The notes below the pieces were generated by a model that was given only the letters and a program-made list of their open reading frames with translations, ran no database searches and was not told the origin of the DNA. Shown in pieces: positions 40,867 to 49,876 of a stretch of DNA of 64,000 nt; position 1 is the first letter of the stretch, and each line of letters begins with the position of its first letter. The stretch is taken from the NCBI RefSeq assembly GCF_004698125.1, contig NZ_ML214298.1:558001-622000 (forward strand), given 5' to 3'. Source of the DNA: Halosimplex halophilum (lineage in GTDB: Archaea; Halobacteriota; Halobacteria; Halobacteriales; Haloarculaceae). A program made the translations under genes and the position numbers.

Positions 40867-41418
40867 ATGGACCAGGTCTTCGCCCCGTGGCGCATCGAGT
40901 GGGTCGAGCGCGAGGGGGGCAACGACGACGTCGACGGCTGCGTCTTCTGTGCCTTCGCCGACGGCGACCCCGCCGAGGACCGCGACCGGCGGGTCGTCGC
41001 CCGCTCGGAGGACGCCTTCGTCCTCCTGAACAACTACCCGTACAACCCCGGTCACGTGATGGTCATCCCCCACGCCCACACCGGCGACTACCGCGACCTG
41101 GACGACGAAGTCCTGCTGGACCACGCCCGGCTGAAACAGCGGACCTTCGACGCGCTGGAGGAGGGGATCGGTCCCGACGCCTACAACGCCGGGCTCAACC
41201 TCGGCGGCGGCGCCGCCGGCGGCTCCATCGACGACCACCTCCACACCCACGTCGTCCCGCGCTGGGAGGGCGACACCAACTTCATGCCCGTGATCTCCGA
41301 CACCCAGGTCATCGTCGAGGCCGTCGACGACACCTACGACCGCCTCCGCGCGGCGTTCGCCGAGCAGGACGGCGCCGAAGTCACCGGTGAGGACCGCGCC
41401 GTCGAGTTCACCGACTGA
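40867..41418 (+). CDS. HIT family protein (histidine-triad hydrolase/transferase)
   Basis: A 183-aa protein of the HIT superfamily, which hydrolyses or transfers nucleotides. The triad is DDHLHTHVVPRW (HxHxHxx) at about residues 126-133, preceded by GLNLGGGAAGGS. The N-terminus has the short zinc-like DGCVFCAFAD, and VLLNNYPYNPGHVMVIPHAHTGDY is the conserved core. The length and N-terminal APWRIEWVE fit the Ap4A-phosphorylase-like HIT branch. Substrate cannot be fixed from sequence. Confidence 0.95.
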   Translation: MDQVFAPWRIEWVEREGGNDDVDGCVFCAFADGDPAEDRDRRVVARSEDAFVLLNNYPYNPGHVMVIPHAHTGDYRDLDDEVLLDHARLKQRTFDALEEGIGPDAYNAGLNLGGGAAGGSIDDHLHTHVVPRWEGDTNFMPVISDTQVIVEAVDDTYDRLRAAFAEQDGAEVTGEDRAVEFTD

Positions 41419-41533
41419 CCCCCGAAACGTTTACCTGTCGACCGATTGACTCGCGAGTGTGAAGGTCGTCCGTCGCACGTGAGCCGACTCCCGACTTCGC
41501 CCCGCTCGCAAACCGAACAGAGAGGACTGTGCC

Positions 41534-42877
41534 ATGACGGACGACACGACAGCGACCGACGCATCGACAGGCGAACGCACGACGACCGAGACGGACGCAG
41601 ACGCGGACTGGCCGCCCACCGACGATGGGCTGGTCGCTCTCGCCGACCGCCTCCGTGAGCGGACGCACGCGCTGGAGACGACCGATCCCGCCGCAGACCT
41701 GGCGGACCTCGACCCGCTCGTCGAGCGATTGCGCGACGCCCGCGTGGTCGGCCTCGGCGAGGCGACCCACGGGACGCGGGAGTTCTTCCGGCTGAAACAC
41801 CGACTCCTCCGTTTGCTCGTCGAGAGACTCGACTACCGGCTGTTCGCGCTGGAGGCCAACTTCGCCGAGACGCTCGCCATCGACGAGTACGTCGTCCACG
41901 GCCGCGGCGACCCGAGAGACGCGCTCGACGGGATCTACTTCTGGACGTGGGACACCGAGGAAGTGCTCGCGCTCGTCGAGTGGCTCCGCGAGTTCAACGA
42001 CGGCCGCCCGGTCGAGGACCGGGTGCGGTTCTACGGCGTCGACGCGCAGTTCACGGCCGGACCGGCGGGGGCGCTCCTCGACTTCTTCGACGGCCGCGAC
42101 GCCGAGTGGCCGGACGAGCACCGGGACACCCTCTCGATGCTGGCCGACGAGGGACTGAAGGCCGACGACCCGGACGAGCCCGCCGACGAGCGAGTGGCCG
42201 ACGCCGAGGCGGCGGTCGACGCGCTCGGGACGTGGTTCGACGAACGGAGCGACGACGCCGTCGCGCTGCACCGCCGCCACCTCCGGACGCTCGACCAGGC
42301 CGTCGGCGTCAACGCGGCCGAACACGACGACGACGTGGCGACGATGGCCACGCGCCGCGACCGCGCGATGGCCGACAACGTGGCGTGGATGCTCGACCAC
42401 GAACCGCACGACCGCGTCGCCGTGTGGGCGCACGACGGTCACCTCCAGCGCGGCCCCCGCCGGATGCAGTGGGGCGAGGCGCCGTCGATGGGGAGCCACC
42501 TCGCGGACCGTCACGGCGACGACTACTACGCCGTCGGCTTCGACTTCGGCGGCGGCGAGTTCCAGGCGATGGTCGAGACCGACGACGGCCACGAGCTGGC
42601 GGTCTGCTCGCTCGACCCGCCGCCCGCGGACGCCGCGACCCGGCTGTTCGCGGCGGTCGGGGAGTCGTGCCTGTTCCTCGACTTCGACGGGGCGACCGAC
42701 GACGAGCGCCTCGCGGCGTGGTTCGACGACGAGCGGTCGGTCCGCTCGCTCGGGGCCGTCTACGACGCCGACGGCGAACCCGACAGTGCGAACGCCAGCT
42801 ATCGCCTTCCCGAATACTTCGACGGGCTGGTCTACGTCGCGGAGACGGCGCGGGCGCGACCGATCGAGCGGGACTGA
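41534..42877 (+). CDS. Erythromycin esterase family protein
   Basis: A 447-aa soluble protein. After a ~40-residue Thr/Asp-rich disordered N-terminus comes the family signature RVVGLGEATHGTREFFRLKHRLLRLLVE, then FALEANFAETLAIDEYVVHG, IYFWTWDTEEVLALVEWLREFN, FYGVDAQ and RVAVWAHDGHLQRGP. The conserved Glu/His residues in GEATHG and AHDGHL are those implicated in catalysis in the EreA/EreB family. Most chromosomal members act on unknown esters, so macrolide resistance should not be assumed. Stands alone, same strand as the transporter downstream. Confidence 0.92.
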   Translation: MTDDTTATDASTGERTTTETDADADWPPTDDGLVALADRLRERTHALETTDPAADLADLDPLVERLRDARVVGLGEATHGTREFFRLKHRLLRLLVERLDYRLFALEANFAETLAIDEYVVHGRGDPRDALDGIYFWTWDTEEVLALVEWLREFNDGRPVEDRVRFYGVDAQFTAGPAGALLDFFDGRDAEWPDEHRDTLSMLADEGLKADDPDEPADERVADAEAAVDALGTWFDERSDDAVALHRRHLRTLDQAVGVNAAEHDDDVATMATRRDRAMADNVAWMLDHEPHDRVAVWAHDGHLQRGPRRMQWGEAPSMGSHLADRHGDDYYAVGFDFGGGEFQAMVETDDGHELAVCSLDPPPADAATRLFAAVGESCLFLDFDGATDDERLAAWFDDERSVRSLGAVYDADGEPDSANASYRLPEYFDGLVYVAETARARPIERD

Positions 42878-42950
42878 GCCCCGCTCGGCGGCCGCATCGG
42901 TCGGTGCCCGTCCCGACACCGCTTTGACCCGCCGGGGGCAACCACCGACG

Positions 42951-43889
42951 ATGACAGACGACCGGCCGCGGGTGCTCCGGCGGGTGGGCCTGCTGCTGCT
43001 CGGGGCCAATGTCGCCCTCGCGCTGCTGAAGGGCGGCGCGTGGTTCGCGACGGGGAGCCTCGCCGTCCAGTCCGAGGCGGTCAACAGCGCCTCGGACGCC
43101 GTCTACTCGCTGGTCACGGTGGCGGGGCTCTATCTCACCACGCGGCCGCCGGACTTCGAACACCCCCACGGCCACGAGCGCATCGAGCCGTTCGTCGGGC
43201 TGTTCGTCGCGCTGGGCATCTTCGTCGCCGGCGGCACGGTCCTCTACCAGTCGGCGACGGCACTGCTGTCGGGCGACGTGGCCGTCTCCCGCGGCCCGAC
43301 GGCGGTCGCGGTGCTGGCCGTCGCCGCCGTCGCGAAGTTCGCCCTCTACCGGTACGTCCTCGCCGCGGCCGACCGGCACAACTCGCCGGCGCTGACCGCC
43401 ACCGCCGTCGACAACCGCAACGACATCCTGACCGCGAGCGCGGCCATCGTCGGCGTCCTCGGCGCCGGGGTCGGCTACCCGGTGCTGGACCCGCTGGCCG
43501 CCATCGTCGTCGCCGTCGGCATCGTCTACACCGGGGTCGAGGTCGTCCGCGACAACCTCGGCTACCTGCTGGGTCGCGCCCCGCCGGAGGAGCTGCGCCG
43601 GGAGATACTCCGCCGGGCGCTCGAACACCCGGACGTGGAGGGCGCCCACGACGTGATCGCCCACTACGTCGGCCCTGAGATCGACGTGTCGCTGCACATC
43701 GAGGTCGAGGGCGAGCGGACGCTCCACGAGGCCCACGACATCGAGTCGGCCGTCGTCGACTCGATCCGCGAGCTTCCGGAGGTCGACGACGTGTTCGTCC
43801 ACGTCGACCCCCGGGAACTCGACGAGTGGAAGCCCGACGAGGAGGTCGACCAGCTCGCCGACGACCGCTGGCGCTCCCAGCAGGAGTAG
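42951..43889 (+). CDS. Cation diffusion facilitator transporter
   Basis: A 312-aa divalent-metal exporter. Six membrane helices (about 10-205) then a cytoplasmic ferredoxin-like domain (EILRRALEHPDVEGAHDVIAHYVGPEIDVSLHIEVEG). In helix 2 the metal-site pattern is AVNSASDAV (Asn-x3-Asp) and in helix 5 AVDNRNDIL (Asp-x3-Asp), rather than the His-containing sites of Zn-specific members, which hints at a preference for another ion such as Mn or Fe (inference). HPHGHERIEP is the His-rich loop between helices 2 and 3. Carotenoid oxygenase follows after 52 bases. Confidence 0.93.
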   Translation: MTDDRPRVLRRVGLLLLGANVALALLKGGAWFATGSLAVQSEAVNSASDAVYSLVTVAGLYLTTRPPDFEHPHGHERIEPFVGLFVALGIFVAGGTVLYQSATALLSGDVAVSRGPTAVAVLAVAAVAKFALYRYVLAAADRHNSPALTATAVDNRNDILTASAAIVGVLGAGVGYPVLDPLAAIVVAVGIVYTGVEVVRDNLGYLLGRAPPEELRREILRRALEHPDVEGAHDVIAHYVGPEIDVSLHIEVEGERTLHEAHDIESAVVDSIRELPEVDDVFVHVDPRELDEWKPDEEVDQLADDRWRSQQE

Positions 43890-43941
43890 CCCCGGGGACC
43901 CCACCGCCAGCCACTCACCCCTGGCCGCCCAACGGGCGGGT

Positions 43942-45399
43942 ATGTCGATGGAGGCCGGCTTCGAACTGGGGTTCTCGACGCTCGACGACGAGGTGGCCGA
44001 CCGCTCGCTCGCGGTCGAAGGCTCCCTCCCAGAGTGGCTCGACGGCGCGCTGGTCCGCAACGGGCCGGCGATCTTCGAGGTCGGCGGCGACCGCGTCGCC
44101 CACTGGTTCGACGGCCTGGCGATGCTCCACCGGTTCGCCTTCGAGGGAAGTTCCGACGCGGTCCGCTACACCAACCGGGCGCTGCGCTCGGAGACCTACC
44201 GCCGCGCGATGGCGACCGGCGAGATCGCGGGCCAGTTCGCCACCGGTGGCGGCTACCTCCGTCGCGTCCGGCAACTCCTGTTCGGCGAACCGACGGACAA
44301 CTGCAACGTCCACGTCGCCCGCGTCGACGACTCGCTGGTCGCGATGACCGAGGTCCCCCGCTTTCGCTCGGTCGACCCCGAGTCGCTGGCGACCGTCGGC
44401 GAGTTCGCCTTCGCCGACGCGCTGACCGGCCACGTCAACTGCGCGCACGTCGTCCCCGACCCCCACCGCGGCGAGACGGTCGGCCTCCTCACCACCTTCG
44501 GCCGGCCCAGCGAGTACACGCTCTACCGGCTCCCCGACGGCTCGCGCTCCCGCGAGCAGATCGCGACGCTGCCGGCCGACGACCCCGCCTACGTCCACAG
44601 CTTCGCGCTGACCGAGCGGTACGTCGTCCTCACGGAACACCCGTTCGTCACGAACCCCGCTTCCTTCCTCTTGCCGGGGTCGGACAGCTTCGTCGACAAC
44701 TACGACTGGGAACCCGAGCGCGGGACCCGCTTTCGCGTCGTCGACCGCGACACCGGCGAGGTGGTCGCGACCCGCACGACCGACGCCTGGTTCGTCTTCC
44801 ACCACGTCAACGCCTTCGAGGCCGGACCGGAGGACGCGGCGAGCGACGCCGCGACCGGCGGGGCGGCCGGCGGCGCCGACGCGCTCGTCGTCGACCTCGT
44901 CGCGTACCCGGACGCCGACGTGGTCGAGGGGCTGTACCTCGCCGAGGCGGCCGACTGGTTCGAGAGCGGGCGGGACGGCCACCTCCGGCGGTTCAGGGTC
45001 CCGCTCGACGGTCGTCCGGTGACGAGCGAGTCGCTGTACGAGGGGCTGGAACTCCCGCGGGTCGCCCCGGGCGACCGGACGAAGCCGTACCGCTACGCCT
45101 ACGCGCAGGGGGCCGCCGAGCGCGACGGCAACCACGTCGCGAAGGTCGACATGCGGTCGGGCGAGTCCCGGCGGTGGGAGGAGTCGGGTGTGTTCGTGGA
45201 GGAACCGGTCTTCGTCCGCGCGCCCGACGCCGAGCGGCCGGGCGACGAAGGGGTCGTGCTGGTAACCGCGCTGAACACGACCGAGTCCCGGACCGACCTC
45301 CTGGTGCTCGACGGCGAGACGCTGGCGGAGCGGGCGCGGGCGCCGCTGCCCCACGCCGTCCCGTTCGGCTTCCACGGGCGGTACTTCCCCGAGTGGTGA
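43942..45399 (+). CDS. Carotenoid oxygenase family protein
   Basis: A 485-aa non-haem iron enzyme of the RPE65/carotenoid cleavage dioxygenase family. It starts with LPEWLDGALVRNGPAIFEVGG and HWFDGLAMLHRFAF, the conserved N-terminal pair. The four iron-binding histidines can be placed at TGHVNCAHVVPDPH, YVHSFALTERYVVLTEHP, WFVFHHVNAFE and GFHGRYFPEW. It should cleave a carotenoid double bond with O2 (for example beta-carotene to retinal, the bacteriorhodopsin chromophore), though the exact substrate is inference. A Gly/Ala-rich insert lies at about residues 294-312. It may be cotranscribed with the cation transporter. Confidence 0.93.
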   Translation: MSMEAGFELGFSTLDDEVADRSLAVEGSLPEWLDGALVRNGPAIFEVGGDRVAHWFDGLAMLHRFAFEGSSDAVRYTNRALRSETYRRAMATGEIAGQFATGGGYLRRVRQLLFGEPTDNCNVHVARVDDSLVAMTEVPRFRSVDPESLATVGEFAFADALTGHVNCAHVVPDPHRGETVGLLTTFGRPSEYTLYRLPDGSRSREQIATLPADDPAYVHSFALTERYVVLTEHPFVTNPASFLLPGSDSFVDNYDWEPERGTRFRVVDRDTGEVVATRTTDAWFVFHHVNAFEAGPEDAASDAATGGAAGGADALVVDLVAYPDADVVEGLYLAEAADWFESGRDGHLRRFRVPLDGRPVTSESLYEGLELPRVAPGDRTKPYRYAYAQGAAERDGNHVAKVDMRSGESRRWEESGVFVEEPVFVRAPDAERPGDEGVVLVTALNTTESRTDLLVLDGETLAERARAPLPHAVPFGFHGRYFPEW

Positions 45400-45466
45400 G
45401 GCGGGGCGCGACCGATGTCGACGACGCGCCCGGCGCCCGGTCCGCGGCGGACCCGCGCCCGCCTCG

Positions 45467-45697
45467 TCAGTCGTCCTCGCGCTCGGCTTCGATCACGACC
45501 GACTGTAGCGCCGACCGGATGTGGAACGTTCGCCGCGACTCCTCTTCCGCGTCCAGCGCCCGTCTGAGGTGGTTCTCCGCCAGCTCCAGGTGTGTGTCGC
45601 CGGCCGCAGTGACGACGGTCTCCCGGTCAGACGGCTGCCCTCCGGAATCGTTCACAAGTATCACAGGTGAGAGAGATAATTGAATCCCGGTGTTCAT
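45467..45697 (-). CDS. Small conserved-looking hypothetical protein
   Basis: A 76-aa soluble protein. The C-terminal half (HLELAENHLRRALDAEEESRRTFHIRSALQSVVIEAERED) is an amphipathic helical segment like those of short haloarchaeal proteins; the N-terminal ~30 residues are less convincing. The start at 45697 (MNTGIQLSL) has GAGG eight bases upstream; a GTG twelve bases earlier is an alternative. No function assigned. Confidence 0.55.
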   Translation of the reverse strand: MNTGIQLSLSPVILVNDSGGQPSDRETVVTAAGDTHLELAENHLRRALDAEEESRRTFHIRSALQSVVIEAEREDD

Positions 45698-45783
45698 CCG
45701 TATCCTCACACACGTCCGCCGCGGGCCCGAAGGCGGTCCCCCACCGGCGGCGAACCCGCGGGTCGGCGACCGGTGGGAGTCGC

Positions 45784-47040
45784 CTACGCCAGCTCGCCCA
45801 GCGCGTAGACGGTGTTGTGGCCCGTGACCTCCACGTCCACGGTGTCGCCCAGCGCCGCGCCCTGGTTCTGCGCGTCGGGGACGGCCACCTGCCGGTAGGC
45901 GCGGTCGTAGCCCACGAGCGAGTCGTCGGTGCCGTCCTCGGTCAGCAGCACCGACCGTACGTCGCCGACCATCGACTCGTAGACCCCCTCCATCACGTCC
46001 ATCTTGAGTTCCGACATCGCCTTCGAGCGCTCCTTCTTGACCGTCCCCCCGAGCCCCTTCATGTCGGCGGCGTCGGTGCCCGGCCGCTTCGAGAAGCGCG
46101 TGACGTTGATCTTCTCCGGGCGGGTCTCGCGCAACAGGGCCATCGACTGCTCGAAGTCGCGGTCGGTCTCGGTGGGGAACCCGACGATGAAGTCCGTCGA
46201 GAGGGTCCACTCGTCGAGGTGCTCGTCGAAGGTCTCGACGACCTCGACGTACTCGGAGACCTGGTGCTGGCGGCGCATGTCGCCGAGCACGTCGTCGCTG
46301 CCCGACTGGACCGGCGCGTGCAGGAAGTTGTACAGCTCGTCGTGCTCGGCGAACACTTCCGCGAGTTCCTCGCGGATGCCGTGGACGCCCTTGGGGTTGG
46401 CCATGCCCACCCGCACCCGGAACTCACCCTCTATCTCCGAGCAGATGCGGTCGAGCAGGACGTGCAGTTTCCGCTCGCCCTCGTCCCAGCCGTAGACGCC
46501 GGTGTCCTGGCCGGTGATGCGGATCTCCTTCGCGCCGGCGTGGACCAGGGCGCGGGCCTTCTCCAGGTTCTCCTCGACGGAGGGGGAGTCGATCTTTCCG
46601 GTGGCGTGCTTGGTGATGCAGTACGAGCAGTCGCTCATACAGCCCCGCGCGATGGGGAGGATGCCGACGACGCCGTCCAGTACCGGTTCGGTGTCGGGCG
46701 TCGTCGTCGGGCACTCGCCGTTGCGGACGTACTCGGGGACCTCGTCCCAGTGGAGTACCTCGGCGTCCACGTCGGCCTGTTCGAACTCCTCGCCCTGCGC
46801 GAGGGCCATACAGCCAGTCACGACGAGGTCCGCGGGGGTCTCGCGGTCCAGTTCCTCGGCCCGCCGGAGCATGTTGCGCTCCGTCTTCTCGACCACGGTG
46901 CAGGTGTTGAGGATCGCCACGTCGGCCTCCTCGGGGCCGTCGGCGGGGTGGTGGCCGCCGTCGCGGAGCGACCGCTCGATCTGGCGGCTCTCACCCCGGT
47001 TGGCCGTGCAGCCGTAGGTCTCGATGTGATAGCGGGCCAT
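45784..47040 (-). CDS. tRNA t6A37 methylthiotransferase (MtaB/CDKAL1 type)
   Basis: A 418-aa radical SAM enzyme adding a methylthio group to threonylcarbamoyladenosine-37 of tRNAs that read ANN codons. The N-terminal UPF0004 domain has the three cluster cysteines (ETYGCTANRGES, ILNTCTVVEKTE, VTGCMALAQGEE); the radical SAM motif is RGCMSDCSYCITKHATG (CX3CX2C); and a C-terminal TRAM domain begins around VRSVLLTEDGTDDSLVG and ends VEVTGHNTVYALGEL. All parts are intact. A TATA-like GCTTTTGG lies about 32 bases upstream on the minus strand. deoC is upstream in the same direction. Confidence 0.95.
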   Translation of the reverse strand: MARYHIETYGCTANRGESRQIERSLRDGGHHPADGPEEADVAILNTCTVVEKTERNMLRRAEELDRETPADLVVTGCMALAQGEEFEQADVDAEVLHWDEVPEYVRNGECPTTTPDTEPVLDGVVGILPIARGCMSDCSYCITKHATGKIDSPSVEENLEKARALVHAGAKEIRITGQDTGVYGWDEGERKLHVLLDRICSEIEGEFRVRVGMANPKGVHGIREELAEVFAEHDELYNFLHAPVQSGSDDVLGDMRRQHQVSEYVEVVETFDEHLDEWTLSTDFIVGFPTETDRDFEQSMALLRETRPEKINVTRFSKRPGTDAADMKGLGGTVKKERSKAMSELKMDVMEGVYESMVGDVRSVLLTEDGTDDSLVGYDRAYRQVAVPDAQNQGAALGDTVDVEVTGHNTVYALGELA

Positions 47041-47122
47041 CGCGTTACTCCACTCTTGGCGCTCGCGGCCAAAAGCGCGACGGATCAGGGTGACCAGGCG
47101 GCCCTCGCGTTCGTCGACCGGC

Positions 47123-47809
47123 CTAATCGTCCCAGCCGCTCACGTCCGACCGCTCGGCGGTGTCGTGCTGGTCGAGGAACTCCCGGGCGATGGCGTCCCC
47201 GCTCGACGCCCCGATCCGCTCGGCGCCGGCGTCGAGCATCGCCTCCATCTCGGCCCACGACCCCACGCCGCCGGAGGCCTTCACGGGCAGGTACTCGGCG
47301 AGCAGTTCCACGTCGGGGACGGTCGCCCCGCCCTCCGAGAAGCCGGTCGCGGTCTTGAGGTAGTCGGCGTCCGCTTCGAGGGCGCACTCCGCGGCGCGGC
47401 GCTTCTCCTCCTCGGTCAGCAGCGGCGTCTCGACGATCACCTTCACCGGGACCGGGACGGCCGCGACGACCTCCTCGATCTCGTCGGCGACGGCGTCGTC
47501 CTCGCCCGCCCGCAGGCGACCGACGTTGATCACCACGTCGAGTTCGTCGGCGCCGGCCTCCCAGGCGTCCTCGGCCTCGGCGGCCTTCGTCGCGGTCGTG
47601 TGCTGGCCGTGGGGGAAGCCCACGACGGTCGACAGCGGCACCGTCGGCGCGTAGCCGTCGGCGAGTTCGAGGTAACACGGGGGGATGCAGGCGCGCAGGC
47701 CGTACTCGATGGCGGCGTCGAGCACGGCGATCACGTCGTCCGGCGTCGTCTCCGGCCCGAGGACCGTGTGCTCGATGCGGCCCGTCACGTCCGCCGCGTC
47801 CGTGGTCAT
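47123..47809 (-). CDS. deoC: Deoxyribose-phosphate aldolase
   Basis: A 228-aa class I aldolase splitting 2-deoxyribose-5-phosphate into glyceraldehyde-3-phosphate and acetaldehyde. Its TIM barrel shows [52 protein letters not shown], the Schiff-base lysine in [13 protein letters not shown] and the second lysine in [10 protein letters not shown]. With the nucleoside phosphorylase 1.3 kb away it suggests a nucleoside breakdown route. TATA box at 47833-47840. The gene has its own promoter; the downstream methylthiotransferase gene starts 82 bases after the stop. Confidence 0.95.
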   Translation of the reverse strand: MTTDAADVTGRIEHTVLGPETTPDDVIAVLDAAIEYGLRACIPPCYLELADGYAPTVPLSTVVGFPHGQHTTATKAAEAEDAWEAGADELDVVINVGRLRAGEDDAVADEIEEVVAAVPVPVKVIVETPLLTEEEKRRAAECALEADADYLKTATGFSEGGATVPDVELLAEYLPVKASGGVGSWAEMEAMLDAGAERIGASSGDAIAREFLDQHDTAERSDVSGWDD

Positions 47810-47832
47810 GGCTCACTCCTCGCACCCCCACC

Positions 47833-47840
47833 ACTAAAGC
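47833..47840 (-). promoter_or_regulatory. TATA box of deoC
   Basis: GCTTTAGT on the minus strand, centred 27-28 bases before the ATG at 47809; leaderless spacing. Confidence 0.65.
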
Positions 47841-47987
47841 CCGCCCGGATCGGCCGCGGCGAGCCGCGGGGGCGGTCGCGTCGGCGGTCGCCCTCCCGGT
47901 CTTCCGCGCATCCCGGCCGGAACCCCACGGTCGGACGACATCCATGCGACCGCAACCCTTTCGTCGGTCGACGCCGCGCCACAGGGT

Positions 47988-48830
47988 ATGCAGATCCTCC
48001 CGAGCGGGCTCGTGGTCCCGCCGCTGCCGTACGCGATCACGCTGGCGGTCCTGTCGGTGGCGGCGGTCGCCGCGCTCTACCTGCTGGACCCGCCGGTCAC
48101 CGCCCGGCAAGTCCTCGCGCTCTCGCCGTGGATGGTCGCCGGGGGCGCCTTCCACGCGCTGTACCAGGCCGGGCTGATCCTCGACCCGCTCGAACCCTTC
48201 TTCGCCGCGCCCGCGGTGTACGTGACGACGTTCGTCCTCGCCGCCGGCGTCTGGCTCCCCGCGGTCGTCCGCGCCCAGATGCTCGACGACCCCGCCCCGA
48301 TCGCCCGCTACCTCGGGATCGTCGGCGGGGCGCTCGTGCTCGCGCTGACGGTCCTGGCCTACGCCTTCGCCGCCGGGCGCGTCGACTCGACGACCGCGCT
48401 GGTGTGGCTCCCGCTCGGGTTCCTCGGCGCCGCCGTGCTCACCGCGCCCGTCTACTACCTGGTCGCGCTCAAGTGGACGGCCGCGGTCGACCGCGCGGGC
48501 GTCGCCGGCCCGCTGGTCGTGTTCGCCCACGCGCTCGACGGCTTCTCGACAGCCATCGGCGTCGACGTGGTCGGCACCGGCGAGCGCACCCCGATCCCCC
48601 GCCGGATCATGGACTTCGCCGAGACGCTCCCCACCTACCCCTACATCGGCAAGGGGTGGCTGTTCGCGGTCGTCAAACTCGTCGTCGCCGCCGGCATCGT
48701 CGTCCTGCTGGCCGACCTCGTCGAGGAGGAGCCCACGCAGGGCAACGTCCTGTTCGCCTTCGTCGCCGCCGTCGGCATGGGTCCCGCCGCCAACAACCTC
48801 TTCCTGTTCCTGATCGGCCCCGCGATCTGA
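47988..48830 (+). CDS. DUF63 family membrane protein
   Basis: A 280-aa archaeal membrane protein with about eight helices. Characteristic pieces are SPWMVAGGAFHALYQAG near residue 50, YVTTFVLAAGVWLPAVV, VVFAHALDGFSTAIGVDVVG around 180-199, and FAETLPTYPYIGKGWLFAVVKL. The HALDGxxT motif within a helix is the best-conserved part of DUF63. The role is unknown. It has a TATA-like AACCCTTTCG ~30 bases upstream and stands alone. Confidence 0.92.
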   Translation: MQILPSGLVVPPLPYAITLAVLSVAAVAALYLLDPPVTARQVLALSPWMVAGGAFHALYQAGLILDPLEPFFAAPAVYVTTFVLAAGVWLPAVVRAQMLDDPAPIARYLGIVGGALVLALTVLAYAFAAGRVDSTTALVWLPLGFLGAAVLTAPVYYLVALKWTAAVDRAGVAGPLVVFAHALDGFSTAIGVDVVGTGERTPIPRRIMDFAETLPTYPYIGKGWLFAVVKLVVAAGIVVLLADLVEEEPTQGNVLFAFVAAVGMGPAANNLFLFLIGPAI

Positions 48831-49065
48831 GCGCCCCTCGCTCGACACCCCCGCTTCGGGTCGAGCCCTCCCGCGCCAGCGAACCCCCTCGTTTCGGGTC
48901 GAATCCCGCCGCACTCCCGCGGTTTTCGGCCCTCGGATCGCTGCCGAAACGCACCCCCGTCCGGCTCCGGAGGGATACCCATCGCACGGGAGCGCTCGGG
49001 AGCCGGCGGCGGCGCGAGCGGCCGGAACGGGTACCGTTTTGCCGTCGCCGGTCCCAGGGTCGGCC

Positions 49066-49791
49066 ATGGCGAAACAGCCGCACCTGCTGGTCGAGGAGGG
49101 CGACGTACACGACATCGCGCTGATCCCGGGCGACCCCGGGCGCGTCGAGCGCATCGCCGGCCACTGCGAGAACGTCGAGCACGTGGCCGAGAACCGCGAG
49201 TACAAACTGGTCAACGCGACCTACGAGGGACGGGACCTGACGGTCTGTTCGACGGGGATCGGCTGCCCGTCGGCGACCATCGCCGTCGAGGAACTCGCCA
49301 ACGTCGGCGTCGAGACGTTCGTCCGGGTCGGGACGACGGGCGCGCTCCAGTCGGACATCGAGATCGGCGACATGGTCGTCGCGACGGGCGCCGCCAAGAA
49401 CGAGGGGACGACGAAGCGCTACGAGGACGTCGAATATCCGGCGGTCGCCGACTACGACACGCTGGACACGCTCGTCCGCAGCGCGGAGGAGCGAGGCGAG
49501 TCGGTTCACGTCGGCCCCATCGCGACGGACGACGCCTTCTACGCCGAGACCGACGAGTACGTCGACGACTGGGAGCAGGCGGGCCTGCTGGCCGTCGAGA
49601 TGGAGGCGGCCGCCGTCTTCACGCTCGCCCGGCGGAAGGGGCTGCGCGCCGGCGCCATCTGCACCGTCGACGGCAACCTCGTCGAGGGCACCCAGAAGGG
49701 CGAGACCGACGACGACGAACTGCCCGAGAAGGCGAAGGACAACGTCGAGCGCGCGATCCGCATCTCGCTGGAGGCCGCCACGCGGCTCTGA
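49066..49791 (+). CDS. Nucleoside phosphorylase (uridine/purine type)
   Basis: A 241-aa PNP/UDP-family enzyme that phosphorolyses nucleosides to base and ribose-1-phosphate. Phosphate-binding IALIPGDPGRVERIA, STGIGCPSATIAVEEL, FVRVGTTGALQSDIEIGD and the ribose-binding LLAVEMEAAAVFTLARRKG are all in place. The last motif and the overall spacing favour the uridine phosphorylase branch, but purines cannot be excluded. The start MAKQPHLLVEEGDVHD is chosen by homology; TATA-like CCGTTTTG is ~30 bases upstream. Together with deoC, part of nucleoside catabolism. Confidence 0.94.
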   Translation: MAKQPHLLVEEGDVHDIALIPGDPGRVERIAGHCENVEHVAENREYKLVNATYEGRDLTVCSTGIGCPSATIAVEELANVGVETFVRVGTTGALQSDIEIGDMVVATGAAKNEGTTKRYEDVEYPAVADYDTLDTLVRSAEERGESVHVGPIATDDAFYAETDEYVDDWEQAGLLAVEMEAAAVFTLARRKGLRAGAICTVDGNLVEGTQKGETDDDELPEKAKDNVERAIRISLEAATRL

Positions 49792-49840
49792 GTGGCCGGC
49801 TCCGCGAGGGACGAACGGTCCCGGGTCGACGACCGCCGGA

Positions 49841-49857
49841 CGACACTTTTTGTGTCG
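49841..49857. promoter_or_regulatory. Inverted repeat over the HPP-UspA promoter
   Basis: CGACAC-TTTTT-GTGTCG: 6-bp perfect arms around a T5 core, 20-36 bases before the ATG at 49877. The T-run doubles as the TATA element of a leaderless gene; the hairpin could equally end the phosphorylase transcript. Confidence 0.5.
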
Positions 49858-49876
49858 GGGCGGGATAGTGGCGGGC

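Noticed and set aside
48834-48910. GGGTCGAATCCC, resembling a tRNA T-arm
   Set aside because: The loop is one base short of the normal seven and no acceptor or anticodon stem pairs around it; it is part of a repeated TTCGGGTCGA tract.
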